Assembly (NCBI GenBank): GCA_026214975.1
Contig: JAOBSW010000626.1
Span: 207,082-271,081 of the forward strand
Reading direction: 5' to 3'
DNA: 64,000 nucleotides
From: Gentiana macrophylla
Lineage: Eukaryota > Streptophyta > Magnoliopsida > Gentianales > Gentianaceae
Under the pieces are notes generated by a model that was not told the origin of the DNA, made no database searches, and worked only from the letters and a program-made list of their open reading frames with translations. The stretch's first letter is position 1; each line of letters begins with the position of its first letter. A program made the translations under genes and the position numbers. Of this stretch, positions 45,830 through 57,949 are shown in pieces.

Positions 45830-48480
45830 TTAATTACCGCCGCTTTTCGTCGCTGTAATTTGTAGCGTGTATACCTCATTATGTCGATAGTGCACATCGC
45901 TTATGCAAACCATGATGGAATTCAGAAGATTGTACAAATCTATCGTAAAATTGTGGATCCTTTCAACTACCCACCCTTTATATACAATCATTCCTTCACT
46001 CTCTATTTACCAAAAAGAAAATTCAAACTTTCTCATCCCTAAATTAGCCGTAAATTTTTCTTAAATCTGGTCACTTCAAAGAAAACTCAAGAAGAATGAT
46101 TAATCACCGCCTCCGATACTTTCACACTTCAAGAATTCAAAGAAATGTGTGGTAATACTCCTCGTCCAAATACATATCTCAAAAGATTGGAAGATTACCG
46201 GGTTTACTTAAATTTTTGATGCAAAATTGCAACAAGACATGGACTTGGAAGGTCTATTGCAATTCTCGGGAAAATATAAAGATGTCAAGAACTCTCTCTC
46301 ACATAAGAGTTCGTGGATGTAAGATTTTTGTCAATGAATATATCATCGTGACTACTTTTTGATTCAAAGATCCTCCGTGAAATCTATTGATCTAGCCTCG
46401 CTACTAGCTCAACGACGCTTTCTTAAACAGATTTCACTTTTTAAAGGAACCAAAGCAGCCTATCGATACACACATTAAGTATCTTAAAACTGAATTTGCT
46501 CTTCTCAAACAGATGGATCACAGAGGGCTAAGTAAGTTAATCAAGATGGTATCTACCTAATGAATGTCATCTCGATGCATCAACACTTGGTCAGCATTTC
46601 TAGCAAGTGTCACAGAGCCAAAGTCGGGGAAGACAAACTAATGGAAGATTTCGATCAAGAAATCACTTAGCTTAGTGATATAGTATTATTTGTAAAGAAT
46701 CAAGAGTGGGAATAAGAATGCACAAGCTTCTACTATAACAAAAGGAACTTCCCAACCTCAAGCAAAAAGGCAAACCGTGGTCCCATCAAACAAATTTCAA
46801 CAAAAAGGATTTAAAAGGAAAGTCGATACACAAGGAGAAAAACAGCTTGTAACGCTGTTTGTACACAGATACTTCAAGGCGCTTAGCAAAGAATCGAGGG
46901 GAACAACCATCGATAACTAACAAAGCAAAGAAGTCAAAGCTTTAGTTCCTGGAATTGTTTCTCAACTTCAACAGAGAATACCTGAGAAACAACTTTCCGT
47001 TATGAATTTTGAGCAACAGAAATAGGAATCTCAGCAACCAAATGAGTATCTCTTTGATGCTGAGAGGATCATCAAACTGATAAAGATGAAGCTCAAGGCT
47101 AAAGATTCTCGAGATGCTACTCTACCTGATGAAGAAAAACTATTCTTGGAGAAACAGGAAATACCAAGTCTGTACGCATTATTTCCTATGGAAGCATTTC
47201 TCAATAAATGCTATAACAGATTTCGAGAGATAGCCAAGACAACTGAATCAACAACATCATTCACACCTAAGGGAATTTCAAAGAAAGATGATGATAAATA
47301 TGATGATTCATAGAAAGAAGTTCAAAAGAGTAATGTTTTGCAGTCAAGCACTCAGCTTGAACAACCAAACAAGTAAATCGACATCGTGGAAGTAGAATTG
47401 CCGCTGAAACTCGCATAACCGATAATAAAGAAAAAGGAGCTAGAGATGATGTTAATCAAAATCGATGTTAATGGAAGATGCCAATCGCCTCGAATCAAAG
47501 AAATGTAAGAAGAAGACCCATCTGAGAAGCTTACTACGTAAGAATTGAGCAAAGTACAAGAAGGCTTCAAGATTATGCTCAATCAAAGGATGATATAAGT
47601 GGTCTTTATCACATGTTTCTAGTTATTTGGATTACAGAAGAAATCGATGTCTCAACTCATACTAAGTTGGACATTATCAAGAAATCCACATCAAATTCGG
47701 CTCGAGATTCTCGCCTAAAAGAAAACTTGAACAAGAAACTTTGGTAGATCGAGAAACTCATGCTCAAGCCGAATGGCACCTCAACCAACGGATTTTTGTG
47801 CTAGAAACTCAACTCGTAGATGTCCTCACCTCTCGTAAAGAGATTTCAACACTAAGAAGGCAACACACCAACTAATCAATGAGTTGAATGATGCCAAAAG
47901 TGGGGAAGTGAGGATGAAAAGCTAAAGTTATGTGAAGAAAACTAAAGCTTGAAACCGAAGTTGACAGAATCAAGAAAGCTAAACCAACTACGTAATCCAA
48001 CATCGACAAGTTGAAGAACTAACCGATGAGCAATTTCATACTCAAATACAAACCAACCTAGTGATGTAAGACCTACTCTCACCAAGATCTTTGGATGAAA
48101 TTTATTGAAGACTACATTCATGTCAAAGCCAAGTACAAATACAAGAATTATGAAGAATCACTCAACTACTTTTTGTGTGATCTTTATAGTAAACAAAAAT
48201 GGCAAATCACAAAAAGATCAAAAGGATGGAAGAAAACTGAAAATCAAAGACAAATCGAACATATGTAAGGTGATGTCAATGAGTTTGAAACTAATTACAA
48301 AGATGAAAGTCATTTTCCAAAGTTAGATGTGTGGAGAAAATGGAACCTAACAAGCCAAGTGGACTACCTCAAGACTTTCCGTAATGAAGAAACAAAGACA
48401 GAAGGAGAATATCTCCTTCATGACAAAAGAATGAAGTATGTCTTAGCTAAACAGAAAGCCGCTTAAGTTTCCTTTCAAAT
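45830..48480 (+). pseudogene. Post-pol ORF region of element E (env-like/extra-ORF candidate)
   Basis: About 2.6 kb between RNase H and the polypurine tract hold coding-like remnants in all three frames. FTLQEFKEMCG..PNTYLKRLEDY is near 46125-46200, TLGQHF and a VKNQEWE segment near 46690, and a charged frame at 47086-47313 (LPDEEKLFLEKQEIPSLYAL). Glu/Lys/Leu-rich coiled-coil-like text follows at 47690-48100. A promoter-like CTTTATATACAATC sits at about 45978-45991. SIRE elements are known to carry an extra, env-like ORF at this place. No clear signal peptide or transmembrane helix is readable here, so env-like is only a positional inference. Confidence 0.45.
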
Positions 48481-48600
48481 TATATAAAATGTGTAACTCG
48501 ATCCGCTTTTGCTAATCTTAATGAAATCCAGCTCAGCTTTTACCTATTTTGTATTCTTTTATCTTTAAGCTTTTCTTTTAAGGAGAGTTTTGGCATCATC

Positions 48601-48610
48601 AAAAGGGGGA
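48601..48610 (+). other. Polypurine tract of element E
   Basis: AAAAGGGGGA, preceded by ATCATC and followed by the LTR start TGTTGGGAAT; the standard SIRE arrangement. Confidence 0.88.
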
Positions 48611-48613
48611 AAT

Positions 48614-50330
48614 TGTTGGGAATAAAATTTAGTTTTGATGATGATTCATCTTATTCAAGAACATGTTTGTTTACACCCCATTGATGATGTGTCAAACTAG
48701 TCGTATATAGTGAAAGGCTAAAAGATGTCTAGAATTGAATGTATAAGTTTGACTAGAGTCCGATAATTGTATAGGTTATATCGCATAAGCATTGTATTAG
48801 ATAGAAGTGTCGAATACTTAAAACTTGAAATCATCTAAGAAAATCGATAGACAGCTTATCTCTAAATCGACTCAGACTACACCAAGAATCAAGCTCACCG
48901 TAATCAAGAAGGTAAGTTTGCCGAGGACACACACTCGGCTGGCTTATCTAAAACTAAAGGCCGAGGGAATGCACTCGGCCACAGAAGATTGAAGAACCGA
49001 GGTTCAAACTCGCTTTATGAAGACTAAGTCGAGACTATAATGTTAGACTTGTGCAAGTTTGTGGTGACTCGAATCGACTTTATGTATCTTGTATTAAGAC
49101 CTAAGGATTATAAGGACAATGAATTTTAGATGATATATGCTTATGGTGTACTGATTAAGTCAATAATAATCATATTAAAACCGAGTAATCGACATTTGAA
49201 GAAGAGTAAAATCTCGCTATCGCTCCAAGTCACCAAGAAACTAAAATGACAAACTCAAAGATAAAACCGATCGTGATATTCATTTTTATAAGTCACCATC
49301 CAATGAACGATAGTAGAGCCGAACGTTGTGAAGGAAGCAATTTTATTGATGAAATATCGATAAGTCGAACGGTCACAAATATAGCCGTTATAAGATAGAC
49401 TTTGATAGAATTTCGATTCAAGTGAAATGAACGCTGACCTCACACAATAAATAGAGGACTTTTCACCAAGGATCAACACCAAGAATTAACAAGATTACAA
49501 GAATTTTTGTGCAAGAGTCTAGTTCATTCGATTTATCGCCTATATCCGGGCTAACAAGAGCAATCAAGAATTTCTTCAAGTGTTCAAGCTACACTGTAAT
49601 TTATTCAGTAACCGACACTTTGAAGAACCACAAACAAGAATCAAAGTCCAACTTTGATTCTTAATCAAAGGTTCAGATCGTGAAGCAATCCGTGAAGGAT
49701 TTGCCAAGGACAGTTGTATCACCAGCCGGGTAGACTGTGTTTGTAGTGATAGCTGGTGAAGAGGCATACGTAACCTTCAAGGACCGCTTGCTCAAGTATT
49801 AAAGAGCAAAGAATCTAAACTCGCTCTTTGATTGTTTCGATAGTGAAGTTAAGATTAGCCAAGGACTATTATTTAGACTTTTGTAATACCACCTCAAGAA
49901 GTTCTAGTGGAATTTTCCTCCTACACCACATGGGAAGAGAGGACTAACATGATTACACCACCTGAACCTCTATAGCTCTTTCTTTATTTACTTTACGCAC
50001 TTACATTCTTTTTTACAAAGATTAATTTCGTTTCATACAAAGATAATCAAGAACTGATTGTTACACTGAATTACAGCTCAAAAACTGACATTCATCAGAA
50101 TTCAGTTTAGCACACTCAGCATTCACAGAAAACAACAAGATCAAGAAAAAGGCTAAAATTATTTCCACTACCGGTTGACTCAGTTTTTTATAAGTCAGTT
50201 TGACTTAGACTCACTACCACAATTTAACTCCGCACAAGTTTTAATCGAACCTAATTACTCAAATCTAGTTTTTAGTGACAAGTTTATTCACCCCCTCTAA
50301 ACTTGTGTCACCTTTGAAAGTGGACCAACA
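48614..50330 (+). repeat. 3' LTR of element E (1.72 kb)
   Basis: Starts TGTTGGGAAT, ends GGACCAACA. A TATA-like CACAATAAATAGAGG is at about 49442-49456. It contains a CACCCCCTCTAAAC segment near the end that is missing in the left LTR. Confidence 0.83.
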
Positions 50331-53300
50331 TGACTAGTGGGAGCAAAATCATAATCCAAAAGACCATATTTGATTTTGCATGTATAAACAAAGAACATTC
50401 TTTTATCTTTATTTTATGTTGCGCTTTAGCAAATTTTATTTATGTTTTGTATTCTCTACAGCTAGAAACCAAAATTATATGAGTGTTACCTTTGAGAAAC
50501 GCTCTCAAGTTGGCTAAGTAATTTTAATCCTTTAAAATAAAGCAATGACACGAGCAAACCCCGCTATAGTAGTTAGAGAGAAAGAGACTACATAATTGAT
50601 GGAGTGCTCCAAGACTTTAATTATTAATGAAAGAACGGAAGCTCATGATATGATTAAATCACTTGAAATATATTTCAATGAATTAGTCATATATTGATAC
50701 GATCCAATATGATCATTCTCACATACGATGGCAATCAATTCAAACATTGATAAGAATGACCGCATTGAATTTGGAAAGGTTGTTTTCAAAATTGTAAGAT
50801 TTAAGTATCGACTTAATTCTTTAATCATTGCTTGAAGGTAAATTAAATAGTTCATGTTTTGAATATGATTCAAAAGGTTAAATAGACTATTTAACAAACA
50901 TTGGATGTTCTTTATGAAAGAAAATTGAAGACACAATTTGTGATTTTTCTTAAGTCTTATGAAGACCTAATTAAGAAATATTTACAAGAGCTTGAAGGAT
51001 TAAATGGAAAGTTAGTGGCATGTGCTTAAATAAGAGAACTTATTGAGGTCTCTATTTCTGGCAAGCACATTGAGATAAATCTATTTAAAATCAAGTCAAA
51101 TCTAGGATATATGATATCCTATGAGTGTGATTAAATTAGAAAGATTAAATACAGATTTGGAAGGTGAAGCAAACGCTCTAACGCTACTATATTCTCGAAT
51201 CTAGTAAACTCGATAAGGGACCTAAATAAATGTTATTATGTTCTCGTTCTTATGAAGAACATTTTTGCAAATATACATTAGATTTAAAAGACAAGTTCAA
51301 TTGTAAGAAATAAATGTTATTCGATAAGGTTTAATAGTCACCGAATCTAACATGATAGGTTATTGTCACCATATAGTTGATATGAGTGATGAAATCTCAA
51401 CAAAACATTTATATGGCTAGTATCCTTGATTTTGTGGTCGCTCAAGACACAATTTCTATGGATGGGAAACGGTAATGAAACGTCATTCGATGATGTCGAA
51501 CCATATGATTATGAATAATGTGGGTTATACGATCTCGATCCAAAGAGGACTAAAATAGCCTTTTAAGAAATGTTATGAAAACTAGAAAATTGACTCAGAG
51601 CCTAAACATATTGATGTTTGTTGGCTTGTGACAATTCATTCCATAAATAATTTTTTTATCTTTCTCTTGGACTATTTTTAGAAATAGTTGAATGTACTTA
51701 TTGAAGTACACCACCTCAAAGCCCAAAATTTTGAGCTAGTAATGTAATAATATGAGATAAATGGTACTAAGGAATTAATCTTCAATTGATTGAAGCAATT
51801 AATAACCTGAGGGTGTTTTAAGTCGTCTCAAAAGAATCGATTCTCCCTAAAAAGATATCATTTTGAGATGTGCGATTGATTATGTTCAAATGTAAGCAAC
51901 AATTTATACGATAAAGTTGTGACATAAGACTTGGAAAGAATCCCTTACCCGCTTTAGGATAGTTCCCTTAATCAAAACACATACTTAATCGAGTTCCAAA
52001 GAATAAGGTTGAATAAATTCGATATTAGATATGAAAGGGGATAATGTCGAACCTATCTTAACCGATGATTTGAAGTTGTCATAGGTAAAGTCGTAAAGGC
52101 TTGGAGCCAAGACGACATATGCAACTTTGTGGAATGTCTTGGCAAGCACGCTAGATATTGTCTACTTTCCCGTGGAACAAATTTTTTTGTCACCAAACAT
52201 GCCGCCTTTCTAAAGTAGGTATTTCTTCCAAAAGGATAGTAGAGAGGTGAGATCTCAAAAGCGCTTGAGAGCCATAAGGAGAGATTCAACCATATGAACG
52301 CGAGCAGACGCCACATAGTGATGAGGTGTAGAACACGCCAAAGGTGCATACAAATGTTCTATAAGTCTCGTGGATAACCTCAAGCTTGAAAAGGTCATTG
52401 TATGTTCATCTTGGAAGAATTAATATTTTGTGACTTATGAAGGAATGTTTGAAAGGCAAGGTTGAGAGAAATGGCCAGAGCCATTATATCCGAATTAGAA
52501 TCCATCGCTGACAACTAGGTTGTGAACCTAGTCCTGCCTTACCTAGAGGGAATGTCCCCAAAGGTCGGGATGGATAGTAATAGGATTACCATAAGGCCAT
52601 AGTGACGGCCTGAAGGATAAGGGGTGTAAACCTTGTAATTGTCTTTATGTTGCCGCTGAGCCCAAATCTATTCAGACTATGCTTGTTATAACTTCAGATC
52701 GTAGCTATATGATAGTGTTATAGACGTTGGGCAAACAAACTCGATGTTCATAGATTTATAACATGATATGTAAGCCCACGAGATCCATTTACGGACTCAA
52801 ACAAGTTTCTTTAGACGATTTCTTTGTTTGGTAATCAAAGGAGTTTGATTTAGCCCAAATAATGGATATACCCAATGTGCAATATGGATAGTGGGAATGT
52901 GTTACGCTTTTTGAGTAAGGTATTGATATCTCTCGGGAATTATCACCACATGTCATAGTCAAATAATGCTTGGTAAGGTCTTTACGAAAGCGCTTGATTA
53001 ACAGCCTTATTTTAGAAATAAGAAGAATATATAGTGATAGATTTAATCATTGCTTGATTATAGTTTACCTATATCATTGTGATGCTAAAAGAGTTTAGCA
53101 CAGATCGGAATAGAAGATACCGCTAGCCGGGTGTTCTCAAGATCATTTATGTTAGACGTTAGTCCTAAAGATAAGGTGAAAATGATTCTTATAGAGGTTT
53201 TCTTTGCTACACCGATAGGAACCATCATAAAAGAAATGCCAAATGTTCATAGTCCCCAAGAGTCATGAGCAAGAATGAAAGTAACTGTGAATGTCGAGAA

Positions 53301-53815
53301 TATCCTTAAACAAGTTAAGGATGGTTTCCTAGTTCATCTAAAACAGGAATCGATAAATATGGATATACATAAGTGTATCCCGAGTCTTATGATGGCGAGT
53401 GGTTGTTACAATGTGGTTTGCAAATATTTTGATTAAGTGATACAGTTGACTGGAAATGTTCTTAACAAGATATCATTGTGAAACCGAGCCAAACACAAGA
53501 TTGCCTTCGAGGCGCAAATGAGCAATACATGGATCTGAAGGTTCATTCCTAAACTATGTATGGTTCATCCACCTTTTCTATATTGTTGATATAGTAAGTG
53601 GATTCATTGCTTGAAGCAAGAACCGTGGTCTCGCGATATTCATGTGTGTCGAGGCGTGTTCCTTTGACTTGGTCATTTGGAGCATGGTATGAAGATTGTT
53701 CTGAGTCCCCACGGATAGCGATCCGCTCATGGCTGTGGCTGGGTTAAGTAGTATTGCACGAGATTCTTGTGTTTCAATTGGGTCTTATGTAAAAGCGAGT
53801 GATTGGTTTTAGGCT
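50331..53815 (+). other. Degraded 3' interior of element C
   Basis: About 3.5 kb with no readable protein domain in any frame. TAGTGGGAGC occurs at about 50335 and TAGTGGGAATG at about 52888, relatives of the polypurine tract. It probably is decayed pol or non-coding filler of C; the orientation is taken from the tract at 53816. Confidence 0.4.
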
Positions 53816-53825
53816 AAGTGGGAGA
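53816..53825 (+). other. Polypurine tract of element C
   Basis: AAGTGGGAGA, one base before the LTR start TGTTGTATTAG at 53827; a classical copia tract. Confidence 0.85.
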
Positions 53826-53826
53826 T

Positions 53827-55018
53827 TGTTGTATTAGTGTCCAAACCCATTGGAGTTGATAGATCCGACCGGGTCGGATCATTTCTACTATTTCTTTATG
53901 ATTATAAATATATAATAAATGGCTTTTCGTTGTCATATGTTTGTTCTTTTAAAGAACCAATTGAATTGTTATATGATAACATCCTTAGTACTAAACTATT
54001 ATGTAGAGAAACCATGATAGGCGTATTATGGTTGATGAGATCTCTAATCACTTTAATAAGTTTGATACTTAAATGCCTCTAGGCTTATGTACTATTAAAC
54101 AGGTGGCATTGATAGTACAAACAAAGCAGCACGTATTAAATGTCTTTTTTTCTTTAAGCAATGTGGATAGATCTCGCTCATCGGGTGTAGAGACACTTGG
54201 ATCAGACGTGGATGTATATTGTAGAATGCATACGTTAGACTCACCCACTTACATCGCTAAGTGTCGCACTATGAGGCGTGTTGTGTAATTATCCTTAGAC
54301 CGAGTCTACATGGCATCACGGTATGGATTGTCATGATTTGACACTATTGAGGTTTCTCAGCCACGGGGAGATCATGCGGTAGTTGATTGAGTGTGATATT
54401 TATGTACGCGAGTATACGTGTTTGGTCGTCTGAAAATCGCGCCCCTAATTGTAGGGGTGAATATCCGAAAGGGCCTTCAGATAAGAAATGTCTTACTCTC
54501 GTGAATCTTTGCAAAGTGGAAGTAATTGAGTTATTTCGAGAGAGCATGATATCTAGATTATAAAATACGGTTGTTGATATTTGACACTGAACGATGGTCA
54601 TATGTGATATTATTACGTAAATAGGATTCTATTTACATGGTAGTCGCTTTCACATTAAAGGTAGTAGTCATTGCATTTGGGTCTTCCATGATCGGGGTCT
54701 CGTGTGTTGCTAGACGCTATCCCGTGATCGTTAGGGTATGAAGGACATTTTCGTGAACATGCACTTACATATTCGAAGCCTATCGGGTCACACACATAAG
54801 AACATCTAGCCGGATTAAAATGCGGTTATAGTGATAACCAAATAAGGAAAGTTTTGTCTCGACTATAAAGTGTTATAGTGATAAATTAATATTGTGGTAT
54901 TTATTTATTATGAATAAATATAATACAAGATTTTATTTAGGTTGATTAATTAAAATATGTATTACTTACACACATATTTCAAATATATATATATATGTAT
55001 ATATATATATATTTCATA

Positions 55019-55073
<55 letters not shown>

Positions 55074-55842
55074 ATACATGTATTTTGTGAGCTAATTAAT
55101 CATTGTATTATATTAATTAAAAAATCTGATGCCAAAATATTGGTATATGGGGCGCCACTTTCAATGTGTATGAGATACACTTGATTGTGTAATTTAATTA
55201 ATAAGATTACCATAGTATTAATATTGATATTAATTTATTTTTGGAAAATAGATTTATGGTAATAAGATAAAGATATATTTAATATAAGATATTGTCAATT
55301 TATATATTGGAAATATATTTAATATAAGTTATTGAATATGAAATGAGATAAATCAATCAAAGGTATTTTCCTTATTTTATTAGGAAAATGTTTTCTTTCT
55401 CCTCAATCTACTAGGAAGCTAATCCCAATCCGATTGGGAGACATGAGGGGCGCCCCAACACGTATATAAGAAAAGGGTTGGGTAGCTCTTTCAGATCATC
55501 ACAATTCCAAGAGACTAATATTTTCTTGTGAAAAATAGAGAGCTTCTTGGAGAGAGAGATTTGAGAGAGAGAAAAGGTCGGTCTGGGCAACCGAAGTTTT
55601 TCTAGTAGCAATCCATGACGGGATTCTCGACGGGCTGCTCGTGTGGATCGCCGGTAGAGGTCTAACACTTGGGCGGCTCCATGCATCATTACTCTCCTTA
55701 GACGGTCAAAGCGCCGATCTTTTAGATCAAGCAAGGTAACCACCGCCTACTAACTTGTTATGTTTGTTGCGTGAAAAGAAGTCGATCCTGGTAAAATGAA
55801 ATAAATTTTAAATTCCGCCGCTTCGCAGTAGATTTCCTAACA
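53827..55842 (+). repeat. 3' LTR of element C (2.02 kb)
   Basis: It matches 19570-21174 from 54187 onward; its first ~360 bp are unique in the window. It has a TA microsatellite at about 54980-55072 and a TATA-like TATATAAG near 55462. It ends CTAACA. Short open frames inside are not genes. Confidence 0.86.
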
Positions 55843-56475
55843 CCGCAAGTGGTGGTGAAGTCGCACCGACATTTTTAAAAATCCAAGCATAAGAATTTGG
55901 CCAATGCACACTTCAACGGTTCTTAGTATGGTTACATATCGCCTAGTACATCATAATCCTTTAATGCACGGGTTATGAAAGAGCATCATCTACCTATTTT
56001 TAATTTGCTGATTCTATCCGATCAAAGTTATGCAACGACTTTCGCCTTGTGTTATCAAGTACTGCTATTGATTTCATGTTGTCGTGTTTATTTATAGTTT
56101 TTGTTATTTGATTTTTTTGTTGTAGATAAGAGAATCAGAGTTGCATCTTGACTTGTGCTATTTGTCCCAAATTTATGCCAAACTATCGGATATCATGGAT
56201 GTGTGTAAGCACTTGAATGTTGTTAGCCCAAATGCTTTTGATTACGAGGTTCTTTCCTTACCGAGCGCTTCAGTTGAATTTGAGGGATCACACTTGCTCC
56301 TCGCTTTCTTTGGCAAATATTTGGGTATCCATGTGTCCATGGAGTTGCCGCCATCTTGAATACTAGATTGTTTTTGCATGATTATGTTGATGTTTGCTAC
56401 AGACAAGCTTGATTGTGGATTGTTATCAATAAGAAATTTTTCCTATTTCGGTACTTATCTAATAAAACCAAATAT
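55843..56475 (+). other. Flank of element C with a short unassigned coding-like stretch
   Basis: The frame 56141-56359 (72 residues, contains ELHLDLCYLSQIYAKL just upstream and through the start) has the look of real protein text from a transposase. I cannot assign it: a MULE C-terminal region and a hAT-type region are both possible. The rest is AT-rich and non-coding. Confidence 0.3.
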
Positions 56476-56690
56476 CTCGCAGATTTGTTGTATTGCCTCC
56501 ATTCTCTAGAGGTAGTCCTGAAGACCTCGGACTAAACACATCCCTTCACGTGGGGAGTCATCAACTCGGTCAACTCATGCATATAAATGTAGTCATTGTG
56601 GTTCTTCTAGTCATAAGAATAAGTGGTGTGATCCAAAGAAGAAAGAGGATGCACCATTTACCCAAGACGCAAGAAGATCAACAAGATAGA
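56476..56690 (+). pseudogene. CCHC zinc-knuckle end of a MULE-like transposase
   Basis: FVVLPPFSRGSPEDLGLNTS is open from about 56485, then a one-base shift leads to YKCSHCGSSSHKNKWCD. This is a perfect CX2CX4HX4C knuckle (Cys 56588, Cys 56597, His 56612, Cys 56627) followed by a basic tail. A Pro-rich hinge then CCHC knuckle is the usual C-terminus of plant MULE transposases (and of some others). It lies just outside element C on the opposite side from the MULE catalytic fragment at 19042, so both may derive from one gene split by C. Confidence 0.55.
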
Positions 56691-56699
56691 GGCCAATAC

Positions 56700-57560
56700 G
56701 CCATTTTATGTCCAATTTGGTCTATTGGGCTTGATTTAATTTATTTCTATTCTTTTATGATGTTTTAGTTGTAAAAGGCCAAAAGCCCATTAGAGAGTCG
56801 CCTATAAAAGCCATTTGGGCTTATTAGAGTCAAGTTAGGCCCACTAGAATTAAAGTGGTCATAAAATTATCTGTAATTTATCCCACATTGCTTAGAGTTT
56901 GTTAGTCAATTATTTTGTAGCCTATATAAAGGTATTCTATTTGAAATATTATGAGCAACACATTATTATTGAGATTTCGCTAAATATTTCTTTAAGTCGA
57001 GTCGGCTTAAAACAATCACTTATGAGTGAGTATCTTCTTCGTCAGAGAAGATACACCGCTAAGAATGAATCGCCGTGAGCAAACCGCTGTGTGTTCTTAG
57101 CCTCGATCCTAGGTCTAAGACTCTAGGACTAGGTTTTCATAGCTCTAGCTTGGTCCCTTAGTTACTTCTTTGGCATCGAGGTTACGATTTAGAATCTCCC
57201 CAAACTTGGTGACCTTATAGAAATTTCTAGATCTACAACTTTTATCTTTGAGTTTTTCCAAATTGCTTTAGATTGGTCACAATTGCCACCTTAAGTCATC
57301 ATATAAATCAGAAATTTTTACAGATTGCACCAGCTTTCAAAACGATTGTTTGAGAAACTTCTATAATCCCAAAAAATCTGAAATTTTGACATCCTTTAGA
57401 AAACTCTCTCTGCCTCGAATCTTTTGACTTTTGAGTTTTACCAGATTCATAACCGCTTGTTCACAATCCGCACAAAACGAATCGCTTAAATTCGAAATCC
57501 CGACAAAGATCATATTAATGGTTTCCTAATTGTTGTGATTCGCTCTATGATTGATCTCTT
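56700..57560 (+). repeat. LTR-like promoter region, unpaired
   Basis: It contains ATCCCACATTGCTTAGAG (a text common in plant LTR promoters), a TATA-like CCTATATAAAGG at about 56921-56932, and repeated GGCCCA/GGGCTT words. No second copy or defined ends in the window. Confidence 0.4.
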
Positions 57561-57591
57561 TATATGAGTGAGCGTAAAACATTAGTGAATT

Positions 57592-57774
57592 GTGAGAGAT
57601 ATGTCTTTCTATGAATATTATACGAGACATGATGGTAGGAGGAACAGAGGAGAGGCGGAACAGAGGTGTCAAACTAAGTTAACCGAGATACGTAGACTTA
57701 TGGATGAGTTGCAACATGGGTTGAAACAAGCACGTGTGGATATGATGCATGACTCAATGGGAGTTACTGGATAG
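57592..57774 (+). pseudogene. Short charged ORF after the LTR-like region, unassigned
   Basis: Sixty residues starting MSFYEYYTRHDGRRNRGE, strongly basic and acidic with a helix-prone EIRRLMDELQHGLKQ part. Coding-like text goes on in other frames to about 57950 (EEFRYEDAKRMAAHKKAHL-like). Position after a promoter-like LTR suggests a gag N-terminus, but no motif proves it. Confidence 0.3.
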
Positions 57775-57949
57775 ACAGAGGAAGGAGGATGAACTTTTTT
57801 GGAAGAATTTAGGTATGAAGATGCCAAACGGATGGCTGCACATAAGAAAGCCCACTTAATTAGTTGGAAGAGAAAACCCAAGAGGTTGTGAGTACTCATG
57901 AGGAGGAGTTGAACAAATGAGGAAGGTGACAAAGGTGGTGGAGTTGAAT

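Larger units (their letters stand above)
37046..50330 (+). mobile_element. SIRE-type Ty1/copia retrotransposon E
   Basis: LTRs at 37046-38365 (truncated) and 48614-50330, a primer site at 38368, and gag, protease, integrase, RT and RNase H in copia order. A ~3 kb downstream region with ORF remnants follows, then the AAAAGGGGGA tract. The extra 3' region and the ATCATCAAAAGGGGGA tract point to the SIRE lineage. A solo LTR (42612-44401) splits its RT. The right-hand flank would be TGACT (50331-50335), but the left end is deleted, so no target duplication can be tested. Confidence 0.88.

Noticed and set aside
53837..54082. 81-residue ORF in the right LTR of C
   Set aside because: Inside an LTR; the equivalent part of the left LTR is missing and no similarity is evident.
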